From contig CM043943.1 of assembly GCA_014529385.2 (NCBI GenBank), positions 152,343,592 through 152,407,591 on the forward strand: a stretch of DNA of 64,000 bases, read 5' to 3'. This DNA is from Adiantum capillus-veneris (Eukaryota > Streptophyta > Polypodiopsida > Polypodiales > Pteridaceae). Positions within the stretch are counted from its first letter, which is position 1. Each line of letters starts with the position of its first letter. Shown here one piece after another: positions 14,598 to 30,578 of this stretch. The position numbers and the translations under genes were made by a program. The notes under the pieces were generated by a model. The model searched no databases. It saw nothing but the letters and a program-made list of their open reading frames with translations, and was not told where the DNA came from.

Positions 14598-15102
14598 TAG
14601 TACATATATAATGTGATCTTAGTATCTTTGTCTTGAGCACAATCTCTCTGGCGGTCGCAAACACACACATAAATACACACAAAAACTCACACATTTTCCA
14701 TGGCATAAAGGACTTTACTTTTATTTTTTGGGAGATATTCATAGACTCGTATGCTTGAACTTATTTTTTAATCAGCTCATGTCTTTGACTCCACTATCAC
14801 ACCCTTGAGCCTCTTGACAAGACCCTTAGATGATTTAGTATATGCATCTTCCTTGGCACATTCCATGGGGATTCTTGCATACACTCTCTATTTTCTCTCT
14901 CAATCTTGTATTGATAAATCTGGATATTGGTGCATCAAGGACTTAGACTTATACGTATTCTTAAAAAGGTTTTCTACTCTGCAAAAAAGGTTGGAGTGGT
15001 TGGTGACTCATATGATTGATTGATTGTCCCCAAGTGGGTAGATCACCTACTATGCTTGATTACATGTGGTTGCCTTTATCATTGGCACATGTACGTTTGG
15101 TA

Positions 15103-15275
15103 CCCAGGGGATTCACTGGTAGTACTAGGAAGACGTCACCTGCGTGCACCAAAAATACCATTTTACCCCCTATATACGGTACCCTCCTTTGTAAAATCTA
15201 CCTTTTTGGACTCATAAACCCCCCTATTGTACACTCACATGACACCATACGGTAATTCTTAGTGAACACCCCTGG
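15103..15275. mobile_element. MITE with inverted termini and target duplication
   Basis: A 173-bp insertion present in copy A and absent in copy B. Its left end has CCAGGGGATTCACT (15104-15117) and its right end AGTGAACACCCCTGG (15261-15275), inverted repeats with small mismatches. GTTTGGTA flanks it at 15095-15102 and 15276-15283. Copy B has a single GTTTGGTG at the matching place (about 19558-19565). An 8-9 bp target duplication fits hAT or Mutator; the superfamily is not settled. Confidence 0.85.
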
Positions 15276-15458
15276 GTTTGGTATCGATTTTTTGTGCCTA
15301 CCATATCTATTCACATATCCATACTTGCATTTTGGCACAATTTTACTGGCGTGAATGCATCTTGCCTGCTATCTTGCTTACCTTGCTGCATGGCTGTTAG
15401 AAGCTCCCATCCCTACTCGCCATAATCGGCTCAAGGCTCGTTCTCGAGGATCAGCCAT

Positions 15459-15606
<148 letters not shown>

Positions 15607-18540
15607 TAGAAGGCGAACAATGATGTTGCATTAACCAAACAACCCTTGAGAATCGAAGGAGCTCTGATTCATATTCAATTATGGCTCTGTCCAATATTCA
15701 ATTATGGCTCTGAAGCAACATCTCTTCACCAGATCAAGCATATACCACATATGGAGCAGCATACAGGTAGGTGCCTATGCACCTACTCAGCACATTTGGA
15801 TTTTTTATCTTCATAAATAGATGAAAGTAATCTTGATTGTAATGTTTTTTATTATACCTCTTCTGATCTTGCTTTTCCATATGCATAAGGACTAGTAAAT
15901 TCATTCATCGTGCACACATACACTCAAACCAATCAATTCTCACCTGGAGATCATATTCTCAAGCAAGAAGGCATTTAGTTCTTTCCCTGTTGCACACATT
16001 GTAGGCATATACAATTGTCACCCAACTACCCACCAACTTACACACATGGAATGCATCCTAATACATAAGACACAAAGATTGGTCCTAATTGATTGATTGT
16101 GTTTTTTTAATGTCATGATGTATCATTGATATTTTGTTGAGAGCATGTCCTAAGGTTGTTTGATAAAGCCTTACACAGTCCTTGGATGGACAACTCAAAA
16201 ATCCTTTGCTTAAGTTGACTGGCTTTCATGTTGGGCTTTCACAATGATTTTGGACTGAGTGTTCAGGGTTAGCTTTGATGTAAGTAGTAACCCCTTCTGA
16301 CTAGAAAATTTTTCAAGTATTTCTACCATTATCTTAATCTAACTTGGAGGCTTATACTTAGTGGATATACAATGTTGAGCATCAAAATTGTGCTCTTGTT
16401 TGGATCCTAAAACATGCCTTTTTACAGCCGCATATGGTGTTGTCTTTGGGTATCTCAGTTATAGATACATATAAATGACCCGATATATGGTATGTCTTTT
16501 GGAACCAGTTTTGGATTGGATATTGTTCTGTGAGGTAGGAATGCATTGAATTAGGATTGAAATTCCAATAGTTTTCAAGTTGAACATACATAGTCTTCTT
16601 TGACGTTAACTCTCAGTGGAGGATAGCTAGATATGATCACTTGGTTTACTTACAACCTCATGTGAGGGTCTCATACAAGATGTAGGTGACTGGATTTTTT
16701 TGAGCATAATGAGCAGATACAAGGAAAATACTGCTGAATTTTTTTCACAATGACATGTTTTGGCATAGCTATACATCAGGAGATTGACCTCAATTACATA
16801 GAGATAAGTTGGTATGCAAATCCAATTCATATCTCTTAATGCTTTGAATCTAGGTATGTGCACATAAAAAACTAACTTGTATGTGGAAATGATTGTCACT
16901 ACCTGGGTTGCCTACAATCTCATGTGAGAGTCTCATGGGTGATGGCATTGGCTGGTTTTTTTAACATAATGATTAGATACTAAGGAATGGCGGCAAAAAT
17001 TTCTACACATTGATTTGCATACATAGATAGATTATATATGGTTGTTAACCATCTCATAAATAGGTGAAAGCTGGTATCTTGTATTCAGGGAAATCGTGCC
17101 CATTATGCTTGACTTGAGGATATTGTAGCTTCATTTTAGGGCTACCATACCCAACTTGATTTTCTTAGCACTATTATATCTTGTGTTCAAGGCTACCAGG
17201 GTTGTATGCATAGCTCTAACATAGTAGAAGAAGGATACAGTATGACTTACTGCCAATACTAGTTAAAACTAACTCTCTTAACTATATGTAGTCTATCCAA
17301 TCCTTGCAAGTAGGTGCAAATTCATGACAGTTAGGTACATTTTACCTACTTTTTATATTTAATTATTTGAATCAACATATTGATTTACCATTGAGAAGGT
17401 ATTGGTTTTGAATGTTTACACAGATATATGATCCTATGATGATTTACCATAAGGCATCCACCACTAACCATGAGATATATACCTAATGTATATCTCATAC
17501 TTTTGAGATGATTATTCATTGATTTTAATTGTTAAATTGTACACTTTGGTTGGATGTAGTCTCAAACTGAGATTCAACGATATCTTGTAGATACGACTTC
17601 AGTGTTTTGGGGCTTTAATAGTGATATATATGGGACTCAAGTTTCACAAATTTGACTTGGTTTTAAATGCTATCCTAATGTTGACTGAAATTCCAACAAC
17701 AATAAGTTTACATGAACATGGTCTTGGTGGATGCAAAGTTCTTATACTTCTACTATTCAAGAACTCACTTTTGATGAAGGTAAGTATATAGTGGAAGTAT
17801 ATAGTGGTGAATTCACAACTGTAAAGTGCTTTTTGATGCTATCCTTTCTTGGTGGATAAATGCATAATTTTTGAAACAGGTGTTTGTAATTTACTTTGAA
17901 ATTAGTCCAATGATTGTTAAAAGAGCCTTAATCCTCAAGTGGGGGCCTCAAAGGACATGGCATTAGACTGGACTTTTGAGACTTGATCCAACTTACAAAG
18001 GAGATGTTGTTCGATTTTTTTTGGAATTTAATGATGTAAACATTATTGTAAATATATGGATCAATCTCTAAACATAATATTTGATATATATTATGTTGTT
18101 AGTTTTTTTTTCTAATTTTTAACACCGATAACAAGGGGAGGGAGTCGTTGACACTTGTCTTCCCAAGTAATGCCAGTTCTGATGGGCTTGTGTTTCTTGG
18201 ATGGTGATAGGTAAGAAGTTCCTTCCTTGGAATTATGACAACAATTGCAACAATAACAGAAGGTCATCCATTGTCTAGTAATTTGTATGATTGATAGATA
18301 GCCCTTGTATAAGCTTCTTTGATAATTTCATATATTTACAAATACCATCGTACATGTCAAATCTCTAGTTTATATGTCAATTGTAGTCTTATCTCTACCA
18401 ATTTTTATGATTGATTTTTATCTAATGTAGACATAATTCTTGGATATTTTATACACATTTTTTGATCTCTCATTTCATTGTGTGGTTCAATAGTTTGTGA
18501 ATCAATTTTGTTAGATAATCATTCTTAAACATACACATAC

Positions 18541-19119
18541 TTGTTTTTAGATAGCCTTTGGTCGGGCTAGCACCATACAATGGGCCTAGACTAGTTATAT
18601 ATTTTGACTTGACCCACCTAACTGAAGAGGATGGGTTAGGGCCATGGCTCCTTATCTGGTCAACCACATATAGCATACAGTTTTGTTGTTAAACTTTATA
18701 GATTAACTATGTAGATATCTAGAAGCTGTTTTTTATCATTGATTACCTCAAAAGATATTAAGATAATGTGTAATATTTTTGTAGGATATTGGAATGTTTC
18801 CATATTCAAACACTGAAAACTATTGTCTTGAACATAAATCAATTCAGTGATGATGTACGGTAGGTAAGCATTTCTCTCTTACTCAATACTTGACAAAGTA
18901 TACCTTATTATATGACTTTTTCTGTAAGTGATGATGTTTATATATTAGCCCTTGTGGCATCACTTTACCAAATGATAACCTTCTACATATGATGAATACC
19001 TCTTTAAACGCTTCATACTCTTAATATCTATCGAATTTTTGTCATTCAATTGTAGGGTTCCACATGGTGGGCCCTACCTCCCACCATGTGGACCTTCTCG
19101 TAGGGTTGGGGGAGGACCA
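18541..19119. other. Spacer between copies A and B
   Basis: No gene is seen. It contains a perfect hairpin with 12-bp arms (CCACATGGTGGG at 19060-19071, complement at 19080-19091) and an 8-base loop, just before the CA array that opens copy B. Confidence 0.6.
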
Positions 19120-22557
<3,438 letters not shown>

Positions 22558-23465
22558 TGTTAGAAGCTGGACACACCCCACGGCATCTAACTACTCGGCG
22601 GACCATTATTTTTGTAATTATTCATTCATTGAGGAAAACCTGATTTTTCACATTGTACATATTGGGACTTACAGAAGTTTCCAGATTGTATCCCAGTTTT
22701 GATAGTTAGATTGAGTAGATGGTTGATTTTGAAACTTTAGGGTTTGAGAAGTTGTAAGATATATATACCACTTTTTGACCTTAATGAAAAACCTTTTGTC
22801 ATTTTAAAACAAGTTTGAAATCTGTGAGTGAGCGCACTGTGTACGTGAGAGAGAGTGTGAGCTTCGTCTTGACGCTACATGTGCTACGATGGTCGGAATC
22901 GAGTGCGGAGAAGTGCTACGAGTTGCCCCCGACTAGAGCTACAAGTCGATACCAACATTGCGCGCGTACGGTCCGGCTTTGGGAGCTCCTTCCACGAGCT
23001 TCATCGGTTGTTTGGGTGAGCATACGTTATCTGATTTCGCATTGCAGCATATCCACGCGTTCACATTGAGTAGAGCTACACATTAGGCACTTCAGATTTC
23101 GGAAACATCCTACGTGTTTCTGCACCGGGTGTTTTGGGTCGTGATTTTGGTTTATAGACCTTGGGGAGAGCGGCCTATAGGTATAAGTAGGGTCTCCTTC
23201 AAGTTCTATGGTGTCTCGAAAGTGTTTGATGGGTGTTCGGCTCTAACAAGCGTTGTAGGAAGATTCCTCTTTTGCACTTTTGAAGACTGTGACTTAGACA
23301 ATTGGTAGGGACCTCTGTAGGAATTGGTTAGGAGTCGGTCGAGTGTAGGTTGACACCTTATGCTTGCTTCCACGCGCCTGCAGGTCGAGCTTCGTCCTTA
23401 GCTGACATTACTTATTAGGTGAGTTCTCGCTGTGCTGACGTCCGTCGCGGCGTATTCGTCCAACA
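22558..23465 (+). mobile_element. 5' LTR of element 1
   Basis: 908 bp, TGTTAG at the start and CAACA at the end, followed by the primer site. A TATA box (TATATATA, about 22761-22768) lies roughly 205 bp in. The same LTR in reverse orientation is at 42202-43134. CATCCTACGTGT (23108-23119), related to half of the internal palindrome, lies about 550 bp in. CCCTT (22553-22557) precedes it. Confidence 0.92.
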
Positions 23466-23466
23466 T

Positions 23467-23484
23467 TGGCGCCGCTGCTGGGGA
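23467..23484 (+). promoter_or_regulatory. Primer-binding site, tRNA-Asp type
   Basis: TGGCGCCGCTGCTGGGGA differs at two positions from the complement of the plant tRNA-Asp 3' end (TGGCGCCGTTGCCGGGGA). It begins one base after the LTR. Confidence 0.88.
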
Positions 23485-25254
23485 CGAAAACCTTAGGTAG
23501 GTGACCGAGACTAATCCTTGGGGATTGGGATTTTTGGCTTGCCAAGAGTCTCGCTTTACATTTAGATAGGATCAGAGGGTGGAGGACTCTCTAGGTCTTA
23601 GAGGGAGTCTAGGAAGTGTGTTTCTGGCTTAGATCCTTCGACTTAGGTATAGGAGGTAGACTTAGGTAGTTTTAGGTAATAGTCGAGTTCTAGAGTAGGA
23701 GTTGGAGTCGTAGAAGCGTTGAGAGGAGAGCTTGAGAGTCCGGAGAGGCCAAAAAGCAACCAAAAACACCATTATCACCATTTCTTCATGATAGGTAGGA
23801 GTAGAGTAAGTAGGACAGCATGATTCAGATCTAGAGCATTTCATGCATGTACACTTGCTTGGTAGAATCATTACAAGTTTGTAAAAGACGCAAAAAGACG
23901 CAAAAGTGTGGTCAAAGCCTAATTGAAGTTCAAAAGTTACTGTGAGTGTTTCTAATAGGTCTACAGAGCCAGGAGACATCCTACGCGTAGGATGTCTACA
24001 GGCCAATCTGGGAGGAATTTTGGGATTTTGAGTTGACCAGTGTGTTCAGAAGGTAGGGTTTACCCTAATTTCAATTGGAAAGTGGAAATTTGGCCATCTC
24101 TTGGCAAGATAAGGCCTGATAGACTGAAATTGCTAGACATCCTACCCAAATAGTGCCAAAACATTAACTTGAGACCAAAACCATAAGATGGCTGCATGAG
24201 TGTGTCTTGCATGATATATTGAGTGACTGAAAGGGGTTTCACCTCATTTGGGCAAGAAAATTGGGTTCAAAGTGGACTTTAGCACCTTTGACTGAAAAAA
24301 AAAAAAAAAAAAACAACTAAAGTTTGGGACTTTTGACATCCAAATCAAAATCTAAGCATACCACTAGGATACTGACATCAAGGGAAAGCTGTGGAACAAA
24401 TCTCGGGTTAAATAGGCCAAAAAGACATCCTACGCGTAGGATGTCTTCTGAGTGATTTGGGACTCAAAACTGAAATCTGAGTATACCAAGGTGATTAGCA
24501 ACTCAAGGGGAGCTTGAGCCTTTAGTTTGAAGCCATTCTGAAGAAAAAGACATCCTACGTGTAGGATGTCTAATACAAGAAAATAAAGCCAGAATTTGAC
24601 TTTGAGCATTGTAAGGTGTTATATGGTCTAAGGCAAGCCTGCTAGTCAATTTTGGTCCAATTTGGAGTTGATTAGACTGATCAAGACCATCAACAGGCCG
24701 TCCGAACAGATTTCTGACTCATTGACCAACTTATAGAATTCCAAATCAAAAAGTAAAAGCAGCTGTAAGCTTAGCACAACAAAGGGAAACAACAGTGCAA
24801 AAATCCAGGCAAAAAAACAGCAAGAGACATCCTACGCGTAGGATGTCTATTGGGGCATACTGCAGAGAAAATTTGACCTGGCCTAGACAGTGAGGTTCCA
24901 TTTGGCTTAAGGGTTCCAGAACTTCTTTCAGAAATGAATTTGGACCTTGGTTGCCCATTTGACAAAGCAAAGACTGAATTCAGACTTTTTCGCGTAAATT
25001 GGCCAACATCAGGAAGAACTGTTTCAGATTAGCAACCTAATCCATAACATCAGCAGTGTATAAAATACAGTAGTGGTTGAGATTAAATCTCCAGTTATAC
25101 CAATCATTACTAAGATAACCTCTAGTAGATAAATGCTTTGATTCAATTGCCGAAATTAAAACTCTTGTGTACAGGTATATTTAGCAACAAGGCAAGAAGT
25201 TGTGCAGAAACTGACCCGTTGCCAGGTGAGTGGTTGAATTTGTGCTAAATTGCA
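23485..25254 (+). repeat. Element 1 leader with palindrome copies
   Basis: A noncoding leader between the primer site and gag. It holds a 24-bp palindrome, half-site AGACATCCTACG followed by its reverse complement, at 23974-23997, 24423-24446, 24548-24571 (one central change) and 24825-24848. A half-copy is at 24135-24145. Some spacings are near 280-290 bp (24135 to 24423, 24548 to 24825). The text before the copies (for example CCATTCTGAAGAAAAAG) recurs in the 3' array at 36600-37500. A run of 19 A is at 24295-24313. Confidence 0.9.
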
Positions 25255-26187
25255 TTGATAAGTTTGATGAATTTAAGATCAGGAAGATACATTGTTAGAG
25301 ACCAGAAGGTGGCAGGTGACCAAGGTAGCTTAGTGTCCACCGAAGAGAGTGTAACTCAGGCAAGGCTAGATCTGCTAGCACCGATTATTGAGGAAGGTAG
25401 TGATACGGACACTTCGTCAGACAAATCTTTCTTCATGATGGGTAGTCAACAGCCAGGAGGTTTCACCTATGATGGACCTATGCGAGGAGGAAGCACATCC
25501 CAAAATCCTTTGAATGATTCCAGGCTTACAGTGATCTTCTTAGAGGGAACAAACTCAAGAGGAGCCCTAGTCTATTCTGACTATCGAGGCCGCAAGTGCA
25601 TTTGTATCGAAGAGAGGCCAGCACAAAGATTGGAGATAATCCGCATGTATGATGATGGAGATAGATTCCGAGATGAAAAGGGGAACCACTATTTAATAGT
25701 TAGCAACCCTGAAGATTACAATAGATATGGAGATAACGTGGCTAAAGGAAAAATGGTTGGTTTCAGAAACTCAAGAGCCGCCACCAAACATTGATCGTCA
25801 CGGAGCTATTTTTATGTACGATAAGAAAACAATCAGGATTCCAACTTATAACGAGAATGTGGGAATCTACAAACACGAGAGCGAGGGTATTGTCTCTTAC
25901 TTTTGCAGCAAAGAACCATACGAAGCAAAGACAAGGTTCTTTACTTATTCTCTTATGAAACTGCTACGGGGAAGGACATAGTTTTTGTTGATAGATACGG
26001 GCGAGAATACCAACGTATTCTCCCAGAGGAAGTAGAAAGAGCAACAGGTCCACGAGCATCAGCATATGCCCTTGAGGAAATGCCGAGAGCCGTCCACACC
26101 CCAAGCAAGTCAACGAATCCATTTTCAGATGAGTATGACACTACCCCACATTCCACCAGACCGCAAGCATTCAACAACCAAGACTAA
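25255..26187 (+). pseudogene. N-terminal extension of gag, element 1
   Basis: Three overlapping open stretches in different frames (25255-25794, 25727-25981, 25903-26187) carry one continuous acidic/aromatic coding signal, so two frameshifts have broken an ORF of about 310 codons. It contains GALVYSDYRGRKCICIE, HGAIFMYDKKTIRIP and GKDIVFVDRYGREYQ, which look like loosely repeated beta-rich modules. No known domain is recognised. It lies before the capsid domain, so it may be a matrix-like N-terminal part of gag or a separate small protein. The ATG at 25255 is the first in frame after the leader; the true start is unsure. Confidence 0.6.
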
Positions 26188-26289
26188 CCAGCAAACCAAC
26201 CATCATTGCAGGCATGGCTTCGGCAGAGTGCAACAATGGAACCAGACCGAAACCGAGATGGTTATCCAGCCACATGAGGGCTCAGAGAT

Positions 26290-28071
26290 TTGCAAGAACC
26301 ACCACACTATTCAAGGTATCAAGCAGAGAGTAAGCCAAAGACACAAGGGTCGACCGAGCTTGGAGAACCACCCATCGAACGAGTTCGAAGAGAAGAACCA
26401 CCTCCAGCGAGAACCGTTAGAAATTATGGCTTAGGAGCACCGTTGGGAGAGGATCCAGCCTATTACAGAAGGCATGAGGAGGTGTATAGACTTGGACGGG
26501 GTGATCCAATGATGAGGTTTGTAGACCAACGCCGAATTAGACCTTCTCAAGTGCCAAAATGGGTAAACAAGAAATACACAGGAAACAGAGACCCAAGAGA
26601 TCATGTAGCAGCCTTTGTGCGTGTAATTAGAGCCAAAGAGGTGTTAGATTTTTCTACCCAATTTGCAGGGTTTGGACTAACCCTAGAGGATGATGCTGCA
26701 ACTTGGTTTGACTCTGTGGAGCGTAGAGACTTTGAGTCGATGGAGGAAGTGTTTGACGAGTTTATTAAGGAATTCTCTCAAAGGGGAATAGCTCATAATA
26801 CCGTCTCACAAATCCATAAATTCAAACAAAAAGATGGAGAATCTGTACGGAAGGCAACCCTAAGACTAAAAAGATATGTTAAGTTCTATCCTGTTGAAGA
26901 ACTGCCAACTCAGTCCAGGCTTATGCTGATATTCATCCAAGGACTAAGGAATGCAGATCTCCAGAAAGACTTACATATGAAGAGGAGCACGACATTGAAT
27001 GAGTTGACCAAGGAGGCTCTGTACCTTGTGGAAAATTGTGCGGTCTACAAAGAAGGGGAGTTTAAGGACCTTGATGACGATTCATGTTCACAGCAAAGTG
27101 GGAGCAAGTCTTCTAAGAAAACACTGAAAGGAGAAATAGCGGTAAACCAGGAGCAGCTCGTAGATGAAGTGCTAAAAAAGATAAACTCGTACGCCAAACC
27201 CCAGGCTAAACAGCCCAAGTGGTGTGCTATTGAACAAAAATTGACAAACCATGGGACCGAGGAATGTTACTATAACAAGGGATATGTGAGGGAGAGGCCT
27301 TATGCTCCCCAAGCTCCAGTAGCTTCCCCTCAAGTTCCACCGATGCCTAGATATCAAGCAGGCAACTTACCAGGACCTGTAGGTGTAGAAAGACCACAAC
27401 CGGTGTTGGGGCAACAACCACCCCTACCAGGTTTACGACCAGTTGGTATAAGATACACACCAAAGATAACGGAATCAGAAGAAAAGGCTTTGGTGCCTAT
27501 GCATGCATATTATGAAGATCCCAATGGATATGCGGAAAACCCTATCTATTATCCACCGGAAGAACCCTCGAAACCAGAACTATGGAGCATGATAGGGAAT
27601 CAAGGACCTCCAACTGCAGCACAGGCCGCAAGAGAAGGAAGATATAGCTTAGATGAACGAACATTGTTGTTCATAGCCAATGGAGGCATGGGCGGACAGA
27701 GACAGGCTTACCAGCAACGAGGGGCTCAAGGAGCACCTCAACAGCCCAAGGGTCCCTATTACAAGTGTGGCGGAGACCATTGGATGAGAGATTGTCCTCA
27801 GGATGAAATCATTAGAGTCAATGCATATTGCCCAGAATGTGGAATTACTCATTTGATTACCGATTGCCCTAAAAACCCGAGCAAAGGAGCAGAAACCACC
27901 TTGAACCTGTTGGAAACAGTACCTTCCAGTGGAGGATCGGAAAATGAAACAATCATACCTATTCAGGCGGTAACACGAGCACAAGCCCAAAGAAGGACGA
28001 ACGAACCCATAATAGAAGAACCAAAAACAGATGCCCAAGGTTCAGAAATGAAAAATCAGAGAAGCACTTGA
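26290..28071 (+). CDS. gag: gag capsid-nucleocapsid, element 1
   Basis: An ORF of 593 codons. Residues about 105-255 match the plant retrotransposon gag (capsid) domain: DPRDHVAAFVRV, AATWFDSVERRDF, EFIKEFSQRG and RLKRYVKFYP. A Pro-rich linker follows (about 345-400). The nucleocapsid has two knuckles: the first (about residues 491-503) reads YYKCGGDHWMRDC with the first Cys replaced by Tyr, and the second (about 514-526) is an intact CPECGITHLITDC. Gag proteins form the virus-like particle and bind element RNA. The ORF ends in a TGA and the same frame stays open beyond it into the protease linker. The N-terminus is probably upstream in the frameshifted segment. Confidence 0.9.
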   Translation: MQEPPHYSRYQAESKPKTQGSTELGEPPIERVRREEPPPARTVRNYGLGAPLGEDPAYYRRHEEVYRLGRGDPMMRFVDQRRIRPSQVPKWVNKKYTGNRDPRDHVAAFVRVIRAKEVLDFSTQFAGFGLTLEDDAATWFDSVERRDFESMEEVFDEFIKEFSQRGIAHNTVSQIHKFKQKDGESVRKATLRLKRYVKFYPVEELPTQSRLMLIFIQGLRNADLQKDLHMKRSTTLNELTKEALYLVENCAVYKEGEFKDLDDDSCSQQSGSKSSKKTLKGEIAVNQEQLVDEVLKKINSYAKPQAKQPKWCAIEQKLTNHGTEECYYNKGYVRERPYAPQAPVASPQVPPMPRYQAGNLPGPVGVERPQPVLGQQPPLPGLRPVGIRYTPKITESEEKALVPMHAYYEDPNGYAENPIYYPPEEPSKPELWSMIGNQGPPTAAQAAREGRYSLDERTLLFIANGGMGGQRQAYQQRGAQGAPQQPKGPYYKCGGDHWMRDCPQDEIIRVNAYCPECGITHLITDCPKNPSKGAETTLNLLETVPSSGGSENETIIPIQAVTRAQAQRRTNEPIIEEPKTDAQGSEMKNQRST

Positions 28072-29148
28072 AAAGTGAGAAAGGTGCGTAGAAAATCCAG
28101 GAAAGAACTAGAGCAAACAACCCTATCCAATGAGTTGAAACATACAAAGAACAGATTGGAGCGGTTAGAAGATCTAGCTAGCTTAAGCTCACACACCACA
28201 GCAGCCATAGCACCCAAGGAAATAGCAAAGCCCAAAAGTGCAGGATCAAGAGGATCTGTACTAGCAGACAAGGTAAACGAGGAGCTGGATGCGCTTCTAA
28301 AAGCTTATGAAGCTCGACTTAAAAAAAACCAAACCCATGAGAAAAGGTGGATGACTTATCCATATGAAGAAATAGAAAAACAAAGTCTGGATATGTGTAA
28401 AAAGATGATCGAGACGACTCAATCATTGATGGAAGACCCGTTGGGTAAACCGGCAAATTGTCATGACGCACTAGCTCCAACCCCTATCCAACCAACGTTA
28501 GAGAAACATGAAGAAAAAAAGGAAAGACTCACTAATGATTATGAGTCTAGAGGAGAGCCTATCATAGTGCCAAATACCACCGATGGGGCAAGTGACGGGG
28601 TCCATCCTAAAATATTGGCAGAAATGGGAAAGGACGGTGACAGTCTAGATGATCTGTGGAAGCAAATCAGGGAGGCCAACGAGGCTAATAGGATGAGTCA
28701 CCACATGAATAGCACGAGAAAAGAAAAGAACGTGATCTTACCTCCTATTGAAGAATTCGAGGCAAGATCACAAGTGAGCTTTGAGATACATTCACAAGGG
28801 GGAGACCAAGGATCTATTAGTTCGGGGCACAGCCAACTAGACTCTTTGAGAACTTTACCCTCTTACCTGGGAGAATATGAAGCTAAGTCAGAAGTGAGAG
28901 CAATCTCATCTCAAAGACTTTCTTCTAACAAGGTGATGGATTCACAAGGATTGATTGAGTTGTTATCCACCCCGGTGGCATGCACAATCACGTTAGCAGA
29001 ACTCCTAAGGTTAAGGCCAAACATCTGGACCACAGTAAATGCCTAAAAAAATTTGGAGTGAAAGACCCCACCTTGAAGCTACAAGAAGGAATCAGGGAGT
29101 TGGACAGACCTAACCTGAACACTAGGCCAGTACCATTGAATAAGGTTG
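28072..29148 (+). pseudogene. gag-protease linker, element 1
   Basis: The frame of gag continues after the TGA at 28069-28071 for 324 codons. It is highly charged, with a predicted coiled-coil stretch (LKHTKNRLERLEDLASL) and E/K-rich segments. It ends at 29044 by a frame change; the continuation from 28980 leads into PR1. No enzyme motif is seen. It probably acts as a spacer or assembly segment of the gag-pol polyprotein. Confidence 0.6.
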
Positions 29149-29520
29149 GAGAATATTGTGAGGGAGAAGACGGAAACACGACGCTACCGGTAGAATTCCA
29201 AGGAGTAGTTTCCAAAGTTATTCTTGACAGTGGAGCAGGAGTTGCTATCGCCACCAAGGAAATCTGGAAAGAATGGGGAAAACCAGTGTTGAGGGCTACC
29301 AGAATGAAGCTGCAGTTGGCAGATGGGTTCATGGAGAAGCCTTTAGGACTCTTCGAATAAGTAATTGTCACTTCGTGCGGAATCGAGTACGAGCATACAT
29401 TTGCAATAGTCGATTTTGAAAAAAAGAACAATTATGAGATAATCTTGGGACGACCATTCATGCGACAACTGAAGATGGTCCAAGATTGGGGTTATGACCA
29501 CATATACCTCAGACATGGCG
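29149..29520 (+). pseudogene. PR1: retropepsin between gag and RT, element 1
   Basis: The expected Ty3/gypsy protease. The catalytic Asp is encoded at 29226-29228 in VILDSGAGVAIAT, and the second hallmark is EIILGRPFMRQ near 29430-29470, followed by DWGYDHIYLRH. A single in-frame TAA at 29358-29360 separates the two halves. By family knowledge it works as a homodimer and cuts the gag-pol polyprotein. Its LGRPFM motif differs from the LG-x-PW motif of PR2 downstream, so the two domains are not a simple local duplication. Confidence 0.85.
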
Positions 29521-30578
29521 AGACGACAACTAAAATACACCTGAAAGACCATAGTTACAAAGATGTGACAAAAGAGCTATGGATATGCGGAGCTTCACAT
29601 TGTGGAAGCTTAAGAAAAGAGGAATGCGTCTCAGAAAGAGCAATTGAGGACAAGGAGTATATTCCGGAACCTTTCCCTGAAGATGTCTTGGAACCTCTAG
29701 AATGGGAATACATACTGGCAACATTAGATGTCTATACCATTACCGACAGTCCAACAACAAAATTTTGCGATAAGGATGGCTACGACGTGCTACCCTATTA
29801 CATGGTAAGCGTTATACCAGAGAAAGAGATGGTAGAACCTCCAGAACAAGAAGAGTTTTACAACTCCTCTGAACAATTGGAAGTAAATGATGAGGCAGAT
29901 AATGAGTGTTCAGACACCTCAAGTGAGCGTGGGAATGAAGCCGAGAATATCAAGTTTTATGATTTTGCTAATCAACACCCTAGACGCCAAGAACGCTATA
30001 GGAGGAAAAGAGTAGTAAAGAAAGTGAGAGAGAACCTGATGCCCAGGATAAAAGGTAAAACTCACTATTTGATGCTTGTAAAAGCAGAGGATTGTGTGAA
30101 AGATCAAATATCAGGAAAATTCTCAGAAAATCGAAAAGAACGAACGCAAGAAGAAATAAAATAGGTAAGAAAAGTTAAAACCGAAACAAAATCACAAAAA
30201 TCTGAAAGATCAAAAAAAGAAACAACAAAAGACCAAGAGTGGACCAAACTGGAGCGTAAACAGAAATACCAAGAACTGAAAAGGTCTTTGAGAGAGATAT
30301 GGACTACTGAAGAAGATAGTGATGGTAAAGGGGAGTCAGAAAAGGGCAACATGAACGTACCATCACACTATCGGAAATTTACTATCCAAGATAGAAAAAT
30401 CATTATGACACCACCAATCAGGGAGAGGACCAACTAAGAATCTTACGATGGGCCTGAAAATGAAAAGAGAATAGACCTCGCAGAACCAGGTGAAAAGCCT
30501 CAGCCTGTCTATATAGCTAACGATTTAGAACCTGAGGAGGAAGCACAGCTAACACAACTTCTCACGAAGTATAAAGAT
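29521..30578 (+). pseudogene. Protease-RT connector, element 1
   Basis: An acidic, Lys/Glu-rich stretch in the pol frame without recognised domains. In-frame stops lie at 30162-30164 and about 30435-30437. The end (EEEAQLTQLLTKYKDVFAW) is the usual lead-in to a plant Ty3/gypsy RT. Confidence 0.6.

Noticed and set aside
22815-23308. ORFs inside the LTR of element 1
   Set aside because: They occur in both LTR copies because the LTR is duplicated, have no known domain and overlap the R/U5 region.
23662-24970. Shared peptides such as D-I-L-R-V-G-C-L and R-H-P-T-R-R-M-S in several ORFs on both strands
   Set aside because: They are the translated DNA palindrome, not a protein motif; the ORFs holding them lie in noncoding leader or spacer.
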